DNA of 16,590 nt from CAYFSC01 sp964345695 (GCA_964345695.1 CAYFSC010000055.1:1-16590), one strand, 5' to 3'; counted from the first letter of the stretch, positions 1 to 8,106 are shown. The notes: generated from the letters alone by a model not told the origin. A program made the numbers and translations.

Positions 1-160
1 TAGGCGATACAATCTCTGCATCCGCCTGCCTTCTTCCTGAAGCCCGCCCGGTACAGAAGGACCGAATGCTCTGGTTGCCAGATTGGAGCGTGCTCCAGGG
101 CAGCAGAGCGGGCCGACCTTTACTTGGCACGCAATTTTCCTTCCAACTGGGGGACACACG
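1..160. other. Left-edge intergenic DNA, no gene seen
   Basis: Short overlapping reading frames occur here, but none has a recognisable protein or a plausible start. The only structure noticed is a short palindrome, GGAGCGTGCTCC, at about 85-96. It may be the far flank of a gene outside the window. Confidence 0.5.
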
Positions 161-196
161 AAAAAGCGGCTCCCTCCCGGAGGAGAAAGCCGCTTT
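161..196 (-). terminator. Rho-independent terminator of the tRNA-Pro gene
   Basis: Seen directly: a perfect 9-bp inverted repeat, AAAGCGGCT at 163-171 and AGCCGCTTT at 188-196. Read on the minus strand it begins 7 nt after the last tRNA base, and the second arm runs into a stretch of five T. The loop is GC-rich and may pair further. Position and T-run mark it as the tRNA transcript's terminator. Confidence 0.85.
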
Positions 197-202
197 CTGA
201 TG

Positions 203-276
<74 letters not shown>

Positions 277-295
277 AGGTCAAAATTTCAGACGC

Positions 296-301
296 TTATA
301 A
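296..301 (-). promoter_or_regulatory. Possible -10 element of tRNA-Pro
   Basis: On the minus strand TATAAG lies 19 bp upstream of the first tRNA base, in a local AT-rich patch of otherwise GC-rich DNA. No good -35 is visible at the expected distance, so the call is tentative. Confidence 0.3.
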
Positions 302-377
302 TGCCACGAACGACGTCGGATCCGATCGCGACACAAAACCGCTCCGCTTTACGGATTGAATCGTTGGAGTTCAAGCG

Positions 378-386
378 TTATCCACA
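378..386 (+). promoter_or_regulatory. Isolated sequence matching the DnaA box
   Basis: TTATCCACA matches the strict DnaA-box consensus exactly. It lies in the spacer between the acyl-CoA synthetase gene and the tRNA promoter region. There is no cluster of boxes and no AT-rich unwinding region, so it is not an origin. It may be a chance match or an outlying DnaA site. The rest of 302-442 holds nothing else I can name and no clear terminator for the synthetase gene. Confidence 0.3.
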
Positions 387-442
387 CTCTCAACGGGGGC
401 TCCCATCGCTAAGGTCCTCGGCCCCGTTTCCCGCACGGCCGG

Positions 443-2377
443 TCAGGCGCCGTGTCGCTCGAACTTGGCGTACATGGCATCGATCGCCTCGGTGAAGCGC
501 TTCCGAATGGCGTTGCGCTTGAGCTTGAGCGTCGGCGTCAACGTGCCGTCGTCGACGGTGAACGGATCGGCCAGAAGGTGGAAGTTGCGGACCTTCTCGT
601 GCGCAGCGGCCTCGCGGTTGTACGAGCGGAACGCCTGATCGAACAGCTGTTGCACATCGTCGTGCTCGATAAGCTCCTCGTCGGTGTACGCAGACTCGTC
701 GATGTCGTGGTCGCGGGCCCGCATCCGGAGCGAGTCGAAGTCGGGCACCACGAGCGCTGTGAGGAAGGGCCGGTCTTCACCGATCACGACGATCTGATCG
801 ATCCAGGGCTGCGTCTTGAACGCGTCCTCGATGGGGCCGGGATAGATGTTCTTGCCGCCCTGCGACACGATCATGTGCTTGATGCGATCGGTGATCTGCA
901 GATATCCGTCGTTAAACCGCCCCACGTCGCCGGTATGGTACCAGCCGTCGGGGTCGAAGACGGCGCGCGTCTCCTCCGGACGTTTCCAGTACTCGCGCAT
1001 GACATTCGGCCCCTTCACCAGGATCTCGCCCTCGGCGGTCGAAAGGCGGGTCGGATACTCGTTGCCGTCGATCACGCCGATCATCTCGTTGCCGTCCAGC
1101 TTCTGGATGCCGATGCGCACGCCCGGCAGCACGTGCCCCACCGTGCCGTAGCGCGGGGCATCCGTCGGGTTTACCGTGAGCACCGGCGCCGTTTCAGTCA
1201 GGCCGTAGCCTTCGATGATGGTCACACCCGCCGCCTGAAAGAAGGTGCCGATCTTCTTCGGCAGCGCTGCGCCGCCGGAGACGGCATACTTGAGGTTGCC
1301 CCCGAGCTTCTCGTGGAGGGTGGAGAACACCAGTCGCTGTGCGACCGCATTTTGCGCCTTCAACAGCGGGCTGGCGCTTCCGCTTCCATTCTGCGCCGCC
1401 GCGTGCTTCTTCCCGGCCCGCACGGCCCATTCGAACACCTTTTGCTTGACGAGGCCGCCCTCGCTGGCCTGCTTGGTCACGCGGGTGTAGACCTTCTCGA
1501 ACATCCGCGGCACCGAAATCATGACCGTCGGCTTCACCTCCTGCAGGTTCTGACTGACGGCCTCGATGCTCTCGGCGTAGCTGATCGTGGCCCCCGCCGC
1601 CAGCACGGCGAGGTAGCCGGCCGTCCGCTCGAAGGCGTGCGCGAGGGGCAAAAACGAAAGATGGTGGTCGTCCGCGCCGAACGGCACCCGCTGCAGCGCG
1701 GCCTTCACGTTCGAGCAGAAGTTGTGGTGCGTGAGCACGACGCCCTTTGGCTCGCCCGTGGTGCCACTCGTGTAGATGAGCGCGCTCACGTCCTCCGGGG
1801 CAATGTCGTCCACGATTCCGGAAAGCGCCTCGGCATGCTTCTCCCAGTGCGCAGCGCCAGACTCCATCACCTCGTCCCACTGTGTCATGGCCTTGGGCGG
1901 ATCGTCCGGCAGCGCGTCCATGACAATGATCTGCTCCAGATCCGGGCAGTCGTTGTAGATTTCCTCCACCTTCTTTCGCTGCACCGGCACCGACACCACG
2001 CAGACCTTCGCGCCAGAGTCCCGCAGGATGTACGCGACCTTCGTCGCCGGCAGCGACGTGTAGATGGACACGTTGGCCGCTCCGAGGCGCTGAATCCCCT
2101 GATCCGCAACGGCCCATTCCGGGCGGTTCTCGGACAGAAGGGCCACTCGGTCGCCTTTCCGAACCCCACGCTCGTGCAGAAACCCCGTCATCGCCTTGGC
2201 GCGCTCGTCGAGGGCTTCCCAGGTGATGTCGTGCCATCCTTCCCCTCGCTCTTTGTACCGGAGCACGGGACGCTCTGCTCCGCGATATCGCTCGCACAGG
2301 CGTGTAAACAACTGGGAGATGGTGTCGAACTCAACCTGTGCAGGCATGGCGTCGGTGGGTTGGTGGACGAGGGTCAC
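443..2377 (-). CDS. Long-chain fatty acid-CoA ligase (AMP-forming, FadD15/FAA1 type)
   Basis: The product activates long-chain fatty acids to acyl-CoA through an acyl-adenylate, feeding lipid synthesis or beta-oxidation at the inner membrane face. All hallmarks of the ANL superfamily are present over 644 residues: P-loop YTSGTTGEPKG (202-212), EGYGLTETA (389-397), YHTGD (480-484), TDRIK (496-500), and the C-terminal LTPTLKLKR (613-621) that carries the adenylation-lysine region. The long segment between the P-loop and YGLTE, and the GGKNIYPGPIED motif (507-518), fit the long-chain rather than acetyl or 4-coumarate branch. The listed start is a GTG; an ATG at 2347 (Met-11) is an equally good candidate, and neither has a Shine-Dalgarno sequence. 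It lies 127 bp downstream of pyrD on the same strand and is probably transcribed separately. The substrate range is inferred from family only. Confidence 0.93.
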   Translation of the reverse strand: MTLVHQPTDAMPAQVEFDTISQLFTRLCERYRGAERPVLRYKERGEGWHDITWEALDERAKAMTGFLHERGVRKGDRVALLSENRPEWAVADQGIQRLGAANVSIYTSLPATKVAYILRDSGAKVCVVSVPVQRKKVEEIYNDCPDLEQIIVMDALPDDPPKAMTQWDEVMESGAAHWEKHAEALSGIVDDIAPEDVSALIYTSGTTGEPKGVVLTHHNFCSNVKAALQRVPFGADDHHLSFLPLAHAFERTAGYLAVLAAGATISYAESIEAVSQNLQEVKPTVMISVPRMFEKVYTRVTKQASEGGLVKQKVFEWAVRAGKKHAAAQNGSGSASPLLKAQNAVAQRLVFSTLHEKLGGNLKYAVSGGAALPKKIGTFFQAAGVTIIEGYGLTETAPVLTVNPTDAPRYGTVGHVLPGVRIGIQKLDGNEMIGVIDGNEYPTRLSTAEGEILVKGPNVMREYWKRPEETRAVFDPDGWYHTGDVGRFNDGYLQITDRIKHMIVSQGGKNIYPGPIEDAFKTQPWIDQIVVIGEDRPFLTALVVPDFDSLRMRARDHDIDESAYTDEELIEHDDVQQLFDQAFRSYNREAAAHEKVRNFHLLADPFTVDDGTLTPTLKLKRNAIRKRFTEAIDAMYAKFERHGA

Positions 2378-2446
2378 GCGTGCATTGCCGATGTACCCGA
2401 AACGGACATGCCTGTTTCTCCTGCTTGGACCAACCCGGGATTCGCC

Positions 2447-2492
2447 GTGCGCTTAATCTCCGGCGTGAAGCGATCTCCGGCGTGAAGCGCAC
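2447..2492. repeat. Tandem 17-bp duplication inside an 8-bp inverted repeat
   Basis: Seen directly: ATCTCCGGCGTGAAGCG occurs twice back to back (2456-2472 and 2473-2489). The pair is enclosed by GTGCGCTT (2447-2454) and AAGCGCAC (2485-2492), a perfect 8-bp inverted repeat. It begins 12 bp beyond the pyrD stop in pyrD's direction. It could form a stem closing a loop of about 30 nt, but no T-run follows, so it is not a classical terminator. The AAGCG of the first repeat copy can also pair with the CGCTT of the left arm, giving an alternative hairpin. Confidence 0.7.
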
Positions 2493-2504
2493 CGCTCGCC
2501 TCCG

Positions 2505-3608
2505 TCATGCGTCTGCGCCCACGGCCTCGGGGATCGAATCGTATCCGTCGTCGCGCAGCTTTTCGACCAGGCCCTCTTTGATGCGGCGGACGAGGCCGGG
2601 GCCCTCGTAGACGAGCGCGGTGTAGAGCTGCACAAGCGAGGCGCCTGCCCGGATTTTGGCGTACGCCGAATCGGCGTCGTGCACGCCGCCCACGCCGATG
2701 ATGGGCAGCGCGCCGTCGGTCGCCTGGTAGATGTACTGCACGAGCCGCGTTGCCCGCTTGGCCAGAGGCTTTCCGCTGAGGCCGCCGGAACCGATGGACG
2801 CGAGGCGATCGGCGGAGGCATCCAGGCCCGCCCGATCAGGGGCAGTGTTTGTCGCCACGAAGCCATCTACGTCGTACGCCTGCGCGACAGCCAACACGTC
2901 CTCGACCTGCGAGTCGAACACGACGCGCTCGCTCGGGGGCGGACTCAGCTTCAGCAGGAGGGGCACGTCGTCGACCTCAATCTCGGCCTGCGCGTCGCGG
3001 ATCGTGCGCAGGAGCGTGTCGAGCGCATCGGGCGACTCGAAGGTTTTGCCCTCGCGCGTATTGGGGCACGAGATGTTCAGCACAATGTAGCTCGCCTGCG
3101 GAGCCAGCTCCCGGAAACTCGTCCGGAAATCGTCTACGGCCGCATCCCCCATGATCGACGGGTTGTGCGTCTTTGCCAGGTTGATCCCGAGCGGCCGCGA
3201 CCGGTCGGCAGCGTAGGACTGCACCCGCCGGGCCACGGCCTCTGCGCCGTCGTTGTTCAGCCCCATCCGGTTGATGAGGGCCTCGTCTTCGGGCAGGCGG
3301 AACGCCCGAGGCTTTGGGTTGCCCGCGGACGGCTGCGCACTCACCGACCCGACCTCCACAAACCCGAACCCGACGGCCTCCCAGAACGGAACCAGCTTCG
3401 CGTTCTTGTCGGCCCCCGCCGCCAGGCCCACGGGGTTCGCAAAGGAGTGCCCCCACAGCGTTTGCGCCAGCCGGTCGTCTTCGAACCCAAGTATGGACGA
3501 CACCGCCGGCAGGGCCGCGGCCTGCAGCAGACGCGCCCCAGCGAGGCTGAAGGTGTGAGCACGCTCGGCATCGAGACGGAAGAGGAGCGGGCGGAACAGC
3601 TTGTACAC
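2505..3608 (-). CDS. pyrD: Dihydroorotate dehydrogenase, class 2 (quinone-dependent)
   Basis: The product oxidises dihydroorotate to orotate in pyrimidine synthesis and passes electrons to membrane quinone. The reading frame stays open to 3788, but a GTG at 3608 gives VYKLFRPLLFRLDAERAHTF, which matches the amphipathic membrane-docking N terminus of class 2 enzymes (E. coli MYYPFVRKALFQLDPERAH); the product is then 367 residues. FMN and substrate motifs follow: GLAAGADKN (61-69), INRMGLNN (112-119), LLLKLSPP (217-224), TNT (253-255), GGLSG (275-279), GVGG (305-308) and AGASLVQLYT (321-330). Oddity: the catalytic segment reads N178-I-S-C181-P-N-T. Class 2 enzymes normally have NxSSPNT with the second Ser as base, and Cys at this place is the class 1 residue. 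It is divergent from the PhzF gene with a 196-bp spacer. Confidence 0.95.
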   Translation of the reverse strand: MYKLFRPLLFRLDAERAHTFSLAGARLLQAAALPAVSSILGFEDDRLAQTLWGHSFANPVGLAAGADKNAKLVPFWEAVGFGFVEVGSVSAQPSAGNPKPRAFRLPEDEALINRMGLNNDGAEAVARRVQSYAADRSRPLGINLAKTHNPSIMGDAAVDDFRTSFRELAPQASYIVLNISCPNTREGKTFESPDALDTLLRTIRDAQAEIEVDDVPLLLKLSPPPSERVVFDSQVEDVLAVAQAYDVDGFVATNTAPDRAGLDASADRLASIGSGGLSGKPLAKRATRLVQYIYQATDGALPIIGVGGVHDADSAYAKIRAGASLVQLYTALVYEGPGLVRRIKEGLVEKLRDDGYDSIPEAVGADA

Positions 3609-3736
3609 GGGCGCAACGTGCAGACGAGAAAACGAACAGGGGGCACTGGATTGGACCTGCGTCGTCCTGCGTCGTTTCCCGCCGTCGTGATTTGGGGAGC
3701 GCTTCACGGAGTGACCGGGTGCCCTCCCGCACGCGG

Positions 3737-3765
3737 TTGTGTTGACCGCGCGACCGTCGTACCTT
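3737..3765 (+). promoter_or_regulatory. Candidate promoter of the PhzF-family gene
   Basis: TTGTGT (3737-3742), a 17-bp spacer, and TACCTT (3760-3765) put the transcript start about 33 bp before the ATG at 3805. The TAnnTT(T)G-like -10 also resembles the Bacteroidota -7 element, with TTG about 20 bp upstream. It is a weak match and only a prediction. Confidence 0.35.
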
Positions 3766-3777
3766 GCCCGCACGTCT
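3744..3777 (+). promoter_or_regulatory. Shared upstream element, copy 1 (phzF)
   Basis: GACCGCG (3744-3750), 19 bp, then GCACGTCT (3770-3777). The same two words in the same order and orientation occur upstream of mrdA and of the nucleotidyltransferase gene. The right-hand word ends 27 bp before the start codon and overlaps the expected transcript start. Function unknown. Confidence 0.4.
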
Positions 3778-3804
3778 GCTCCACCCAACGCGCGAAGTCA
3801 CTCC

Positions 3805-4641
3805 ATGCCTCCCTCTGTGTACCAGGTCGACGCCTTCACCGACACTGTATTTGCAGGCAATCCGGCGGCGGTGTGCATGCTGTCGACGCCACGCGATCCG
3901 GACTGGATGCAGCACGTTGCCGCCGAGATGAACCTGTCCGAAACCGCATTTCTGCGTCGCACAGGCGGCACGACGTACCGGCTGCGCTGGTTTACGCCCA
4001 CCGACGAGGTCGACCTCTGCGGCCATGCCACGCTCGCCAGTGCGCACGTCCTGTGGGCGGAAGCGGGCCTTCCGCCGAACGAGCCCCTGCGGTTCAAGAC
4101 GCAGAGCGGTGTCCTCACGGCCCGGCGCAGCGCACCTTGGATTGAACTCGACTTTCCGAGCGACCCTGTCGAAGTCGATAACGTCCCGTCGACGCTCTTG
4201 GAGGCACTCGGCGTGGAGACGCCCGTAACGGCAGGGTGGAGCTCCCGCGACGTGCTCGTGCAGGTCGACAGCCCCGATGCGGTGGCCGCCCTCGCGCCGG
4301 ATCTACAGGCGCTACGCGACATCAGCGCGCGAGGCGTGATCGTGACGGCAGCGGGCGACGACGCGTCGGAAGAAGACTTCGTCTCTCGCTTCTTTGCGCC
4401 CGGCGTGGGCGTTCCGGAAGATCCCGTGACGGGCTCGGCCCACTGCGCGCTCGCTCCGTTCTGGGCCGCCCAGCTCGGGCGCACCGCTTTGGTGGGACGC
4501 CAGCTGTCTCGCCGCGGCGGCGTCGTGCGCGTTTCCCTCGCCGATCCGGCGGCCGACCGCGTGACGCTTGCCGGGCAGGCCGTGACCGTGCTTCAGGGCG
4601 CTCTGGTTGGCGCTGGAGAAGCAGGCGCACGGAAGGGATGA
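3805..4641 (+). CDS. PhzF-family isomerase/epimerase
   Basis: This is a member of the PhzF family (diaminopimelate-epimerase fold; phenazine biosynthesis PhzF, YddE and relatives), 278 residues. Visible marks are the N-terminal VYQVDAFTDTVFAGNPAAVC (5-24), NLSETAFL with the family's catalytic Glu (E46), the substrate loop FTPTDEVDLCGHATLASAH (63-81), and the second-half motif PEDPVTGSAHCAL (204-216) with D206. The ATG at 3805 is preferred over an upstream in-frame ATG at 3739 because homology begins here. No phenazine or other secondary-metabolite genes are nearby, so it is probably a stand-alone housekeeping or damage-control isomerase of unknown substrate. It converges on the large protease-barrel gene, 40 bp away, with no clear terminator between them. 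Confidence 0.9.
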   Translation: MPPSVYQVDAFTDTVFAGNPAAVCMLSTPRDPDWMQHVAAEMNLSETAFLRRTGGTTYRLRWFTPTDEVDLCGHATLASAHVLWAEAGLPPNEPLRFKTQSGVLTARRSAPWIELDFPSDPVEVDNVPSTLLEALGVETPVTAGWSSRDVLVQVDSPDAVAALAPDLQALRDISARGVIVTAAGDDASEEDFVSRFFAPGVGVPEDPVTGSAHCALAPFWAAQLGRTALVGRQLSRRGGVVRVSLADPAADRVTLAGQAVTVLQGALVGAGEAGARKG

Positions 4642-4681
4642 GAGACCTCGTCCCTCGTTCCCTTTCCCTCTTTCCCGCGAA

Positions 4682-7600
4682 TTACCAGCCCGGTCGCAGG
4701 ATAACCCCGAAGTCCCAGTTGCGAGATCGCTGGAAGGTGCGGGCGTAGAACATCTCGAACACGAGTGCGCCGAGAAGATTGACGCGCGCCGATACGCCCG
4801 AGCTGACGAGCGGCTCAGCGTTCTGCGTCGTGCCCGTCGGCACGCCCGGGTCCACAGCGCTCGGGACGCTCGTCTCGAAGTCGAGACTCCGCAGGTCTTC
4901 GTTGGTCCAGGCCACGCCCACGTCCGTGAAGAGCACGAACTCAGTCGGCAGGTACGGGAAGTGAATCAGCCCGAGCGTCTCGTTGCCCAGGAAGGGAAGG
5001 CGGACCTCCGCGCTGCCGAGGGCGATGCGCGTTCCGTAGAGGCTGGCGATGTCGCACTCACCGCCGAAGCGGCACTGCGGCTCGCTGAAGATCGAGTTGA
5101 AGCTGTAGCCGCGCACAAAGGCCAGTTGGTTAGGGTCCCCCAACGTTTCGCGAACGAAGAGGTCGGCGTCGAAGCCGCCGTCAAGGATGTCGCGTCCCGT
5201 GGCGTTGGAGCCGTAGTTGCCCTGATGCATGCCCCGCACGGCGAAGGTCACCGGCTCCCAGAAGAAGTAGCGCCGATAATCGGCCAGCACGTTCACGAAC
5301 GTTTTCGTGCCGGCGTTGGGCGCGACCGAGAAGCGGTAGCGCCCGCCCTGCAGCGGCGAGGTAAAGCCGAAGTTGGAGAAGTCGCCCACATAGGCGACTC
5401 CGGCCTGCCCGAGGTAGATGGGATCGGGCTCTTGAAAGCCGAGCCGCTCCGGATCCACCTCCTCCGAGCCGCCGACGCGGGGATCGAAGAGGTCAGCCTC
5501 GATGTCGTAGCCGTACCGCGTCCCGCCGAGGTTGAGTTCGAAGCGGCGCGTCTGCGAGAGCGGGTAGCTGGCCTGGGTGCTCACCTGCGTGCGAAAGATG
5601 CGCTGGACGAGGCGCAGCACGCCCGCGTTCGTCATCCCCAGGCTGCCAAAGCGATACGGGATGTGGAAGGCGCCTACGCCGTAGTTCAGCCGGTCGCCTT
5701 TGTTGGTGTAGAAGCCTCCCCCGCCGATGTCCTTGAACGTGCCGTTGGCCTGCATGAAGACATCGAGCGTCTGGTTGCCAAGCATGTCACTGAAGAACAG
5801 CCCGACACCGCCGTAGACTTGCGTGCCGCCATAGTATCCTCCGGTTGACGCCCCGAGGGAGGGTGGAGCAATGCGATCGAGTTGCAGGCGGTTGCTGGCG
5901 TCGGACGTCGTGAAGTCCTGGCCCTCAGGCAGTCCTGTGAGGGGGTCGTCCAGGTAATCGCCGACCAGGCCGCCAGACACTTGCGTCGGCGGAAGCATCC
6001 CGGCGACCGGCTGCTTCCTGGTGGTGGCGACCGTCGAGTCGACCGGCGTTCCTTGCGCGTTCTCGGCCTGGAGCGCAACGATGGAGTAGCCGCTGTTCGA
6101 GTACACCGAGAACATGACGCGTCCGCTCTGGCTGGCCACCGACAGCGCGGGCGACAGCGCCGTGATGCCGCTTACCCCCGTCTGTAGCTTCGTCACCCGG
6201 TACGTCTGGTCTTCATCGATGCTGTGGCGGTAGATGTCCTTGAACCCGTCCTGGTCAGAGATGAAGTAGAGGCTCCGCCCGTCCGGACTGAACTGCGGGT
6301 TGTGGTGCATGCCCCGCTGAAACGGCCGGATCGTTTCGATCTCCCGCGACGCCACGTCGAGCGTGCCGATGCGGTACGCGCCAAACTTGAGCATCTCGAA
6401 GTCGGTGCCTTCCGGGCCGCGGTCTGTGGTGAACGCGAGCGTCTCGCCGTCGGGCGACCACGTCGGCTGCAGGTCGGCGTAGCGATCGTTGGTGAGCTGG
6501 CGGACGGCGTTCGTTTTCAGATCGAGCACGTACAGGTCGCTGATGCCGCCCTCCAATCCCGAGAACGCAATGCGCTCCCCGTCCGGCGACCACGCCAGGT
6601 TTTCAATTGCCCCGACGCCTTGCACCGCCGTGCGCTTCGTGATCTTGCCGGTTTCGACGTTGAACGTGTTGATCTCATTGTCGCCCTCGGCAAACGTGAT
6701 GAACGCCAGGCGCCGCCCGTCGGGCGACCACGCGCCGGACGAGTTGATAAAACGCAGTGCGTCGAAGTGCGGGTTTGACTTGGTGCCTTCCAACTCTTGA
6801 ATGATCTCCCCCGTCCCGGCATCGGCGACATACAGGTTGGTGTTGAAGATGTCGCGCCGCGAGATAAACGCCACGTACCGCCCATCGGGGCTTACGGCCG
6901 GCGAGATGTTGAGGGCCTGTTTCTCGCCCGGCGTGCCCAGCACGGCGTTCCCGACCGAGTCGATCGGGGTGCGCGTTTCGGTTTCTTCCAGGTAGGTGTC
7001 GCGGACGGCCTGCTTCCACTCCCGCGAAAGCGAGTCGGCCGGGATGCCCAGCGCATACACGAATGCCGAGTCGACGCCCGCCCGGCCGCTCAGCTTGTAG
7101 AGATTCGTCACCGCCGCGTCGCCGTACTTCCCGCCGATGTAGGCCATGTAGGCCTGTCCGTACCGATACGGGAAGTAGCTCTGCATCTGTGTGGTCATCT
7201 GCTCGACGGTCGGCAGGTCGTCGCGCAGCGCCGCGTCGCGCAGCCACATGGCCGTGTGCGGATCGGTGCGCCCAACCGACAGGTACTCGGCCATGCCCTC
7301 AACGAGCCACAACGGCAGCCGCCGAAGCGAAAAGTTCTGCACATCGCCGCGCAGGGCGATGTCGTACTGGAACGAGTGCACCAGCTCGTGCCCCAGCACG
7401 TGGTCGGTTTCGGCGTAGCTGCCCGTCAGCGGCATGATAACGCGCTCCTTGAGGCTTTCGGTGACGCCCCCGGTGCCCTGCCCCAGGTTGCCGCGTACAG
7501 CGTTCGTCTGCTGAAAGTCAGCCGAGTTTGCGTAGAAGATCAGCGGCTTCTTTTCGCGGAACTCCCGCAGGAAAGTACGTGAGTGGCGCCGGTACCATCG

Positions 7601-7804
7601 CTCGGCCATGCGGGCGGCATCGTGCACGGCTGTTTTTTCCTCCGGATAGTAGTAGACGTCGAAGTGCGTGGCCTCGAGCGTCTTGAAGTCGAAGTCGTCG
7701 TACTGAACCTTGTTGCGCCCGAAATACTGGGCAGAGGCCGTGTGCGCGGTGACAAGAAGAGCGACGACCACGGCAAGGCTCGACAGAACGGGAAAGCGGC
7801 GCAT
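4682..7804 (-). CDS. Exported metallopeptidase-like / TolB propeller / outer-membrane beta-barrel protein
   Basis: This is a 1040-residue three-part protein. The ATG at 7804 gives a clear signal peptide (MRRF, hydrophobic core, then ASA before QYF at about residue 26); an in-frame ATG at 7843 would put 13 polar residues before it. Domain 1 (about 27-260) has HELVH (139-143) and a downstream EGMAEYLS (E169), the layout of gluzincin (MA clan) zinc peptidases. Domain 2 (about 290-580) has five WD40-like/PD40 repeats, each with SPDG followed by a beta strand (near 305, 360, 406, 450 and 506), as in TolB. Domain 3 (about 650-1040) is rich in alternating aromatic strands and ends in Trp, as expected for a BamA/surface-antigen-type barrel. 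Predicted location: outer membrane, with the first two domains periplasmic. Whether it cleaves proteins or helps place outer-membrane proteins cannot be told from sequence. Confidence 0.88.
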   Translation of the reverse strand: MRRFPVLSSLAVVVALLVTAHTASAQYFGRNKVQYDDFDFKTLEATHFDVYYYPEEKTAVHDAARMAERWYRRHSRTFLREFREKKPLIFYANSADFQQTNAVRGNLGQGTGGVTESLKERVIMPLTGSYAETDHVLGHELVHSFQYDIALRGDVQNFSLRRLPLWLVEGMAEYLSVGRTDPHTAMWLRDAALRDDLPTVEQMTTQMQSYFPYRYGQAYMAYIGGKYGDAAVTNLYKLSGRAGVDSAFVYALGIPADSLSREWKQAVRDTYLEETETRTPIDSVGNAVLGTPGEKQALNISPAVSPDGRYVAFISRRDIFNTNLYVADAGTGEIIQELEGTKSNPHFDALRFINSSGAWSPDGRRLAFITFAEGDNEINTFNVETGKITKRTAVQGVGAIENLAWSPDGERIAFSGLEGGISDLYVLDLKTNAVRQLTNDRYADLQPTWSPDGETLAFTTDRGPEGTDFEMLKFGAYRIGTLDVASREIETIRPFQRGMHHNPQFSPDGRSLYFISDQDGFKDIYRHSIDEDQTYRVTKLQTGVSGITALSPALSVASQSGRVMFSVYSNSGYSIVALQAENAQGTPVDSTVATTRKQPVAGMLPPTQVSGGLVGDYLDDPLTGLPEGQDFTTSDASNRLQLDRIAPPSLGASTGGYYGGTQVYGGVGLFFSDMLGNQTLDVFMQANGTFKDIGGGGFYTNKGDRLNYGVGAFHIPYRFGSLGMTNAGVLRLVQRIFRTQVSTQASYPLSQTRRFELNLGGTRYGYDIEADLFDPRVGGSEEVDPERLGFQEPDPIYLGQAGVAYVGDFSNFGFTSPLQGGRYRFSVAPNAGTKTFVNVLADYRRYFFWEPVTFAVRGMHQGNYGSNATGRDILDGGFDADLFVRETLGDPNQLAFVRGYSFNSIFSEPQCRFGGECDIASLYGTRIALGSAEVRLPFLGNETLGLIHFPYLPTEFVLFTDVGVAWTNEDLRSLDFETSVPSAVDPGVPTGTTQNAEPLVSSGVSARVNLLGALVFEMFYARTFQRSRNWDFGVILRPGW

Positions 7805-8006
7805 GGGATGCTCAGGAGGAGACTCGGAAAATACGGAACACATGTCTGCCCTTCGCGGACAGGATACAGTTTACCGAAGCGACGTCTTAAAGGAAACTGC
7901 ACGCAAAGCCGGTGTCTCATACCGTCCGGTGTGCGCAGAGGTTCAGGCGGTCCCGGCTCGCTCGCAGGACGGGAAACGGGGGCCGGATGCCAAAAATCCA
8001 GATGCC
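7805..8006. other. Spacer upstream of the protease-barrel gene, left of the gap
   Basis: No gene is visible. It should hold the promoter of the 4682-7804 gene, but I cannot choose one with confidence. At the right end GATGCC occurs twice 15 bp apart (7986-7991 and 8001-8006), the second copy touching the Ns. Confidence 0.5.
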
Positions 8007-8106
8007 NNNNNNNNNNNNNNNNNNNNNNNNNNNNNNNNNNNNNNNNNNNNNNNNNNNNNNNNNNNNNNNNNNNNNNNNNNNNNNNNNNNNNNNNNNNNNN
8101 NNNNNN
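8007..8106. other. Assembly gap (100 N)
   Basis: There are exactly 100 Ns, the conventional length for a scaffold join of unknown size. Genes between the two divergent flanking genes could be missing, so adjacency across this point should not be assumed. Confidence 0.98.

Noticed and set aside
452..2485. 677-codon open frame antisense to the acyl-CoA synthetase gene
   Set aside because: It mirrors a real gene in a GC-rich genome, where stop codons are rare in the opposite frame. The translation is His/Arg/Val-rich with no domain.
3609..3788. 60-residue N-terminal extension of PyrD
   Set aside because: The extension is Arg/Gly-rich without family similarity and would overlap the phzF promoter region; the GTG at 3608 aligns with known class 2 N termini.
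2679..4145. 488-codon plus-strand frame across pyrD and phzF
   Set aside because: It overlaps two well-supported genes and their divergent promoter region, and its translation has no recognisable motif.
3805..4641. Part of a phenazine biosynthesis cluster
   Set aside because: No other phz-like genes are nearby; PhzF-family proteins are widespread in organisms that make no phenazines.
4607..5848. 413-codon plus-strand frame antisense to the protease-barrel gene
   Set aside because: A shadow frame with a composition typical of GC-rich antisense reading; the minus-strand gene has clear domains.
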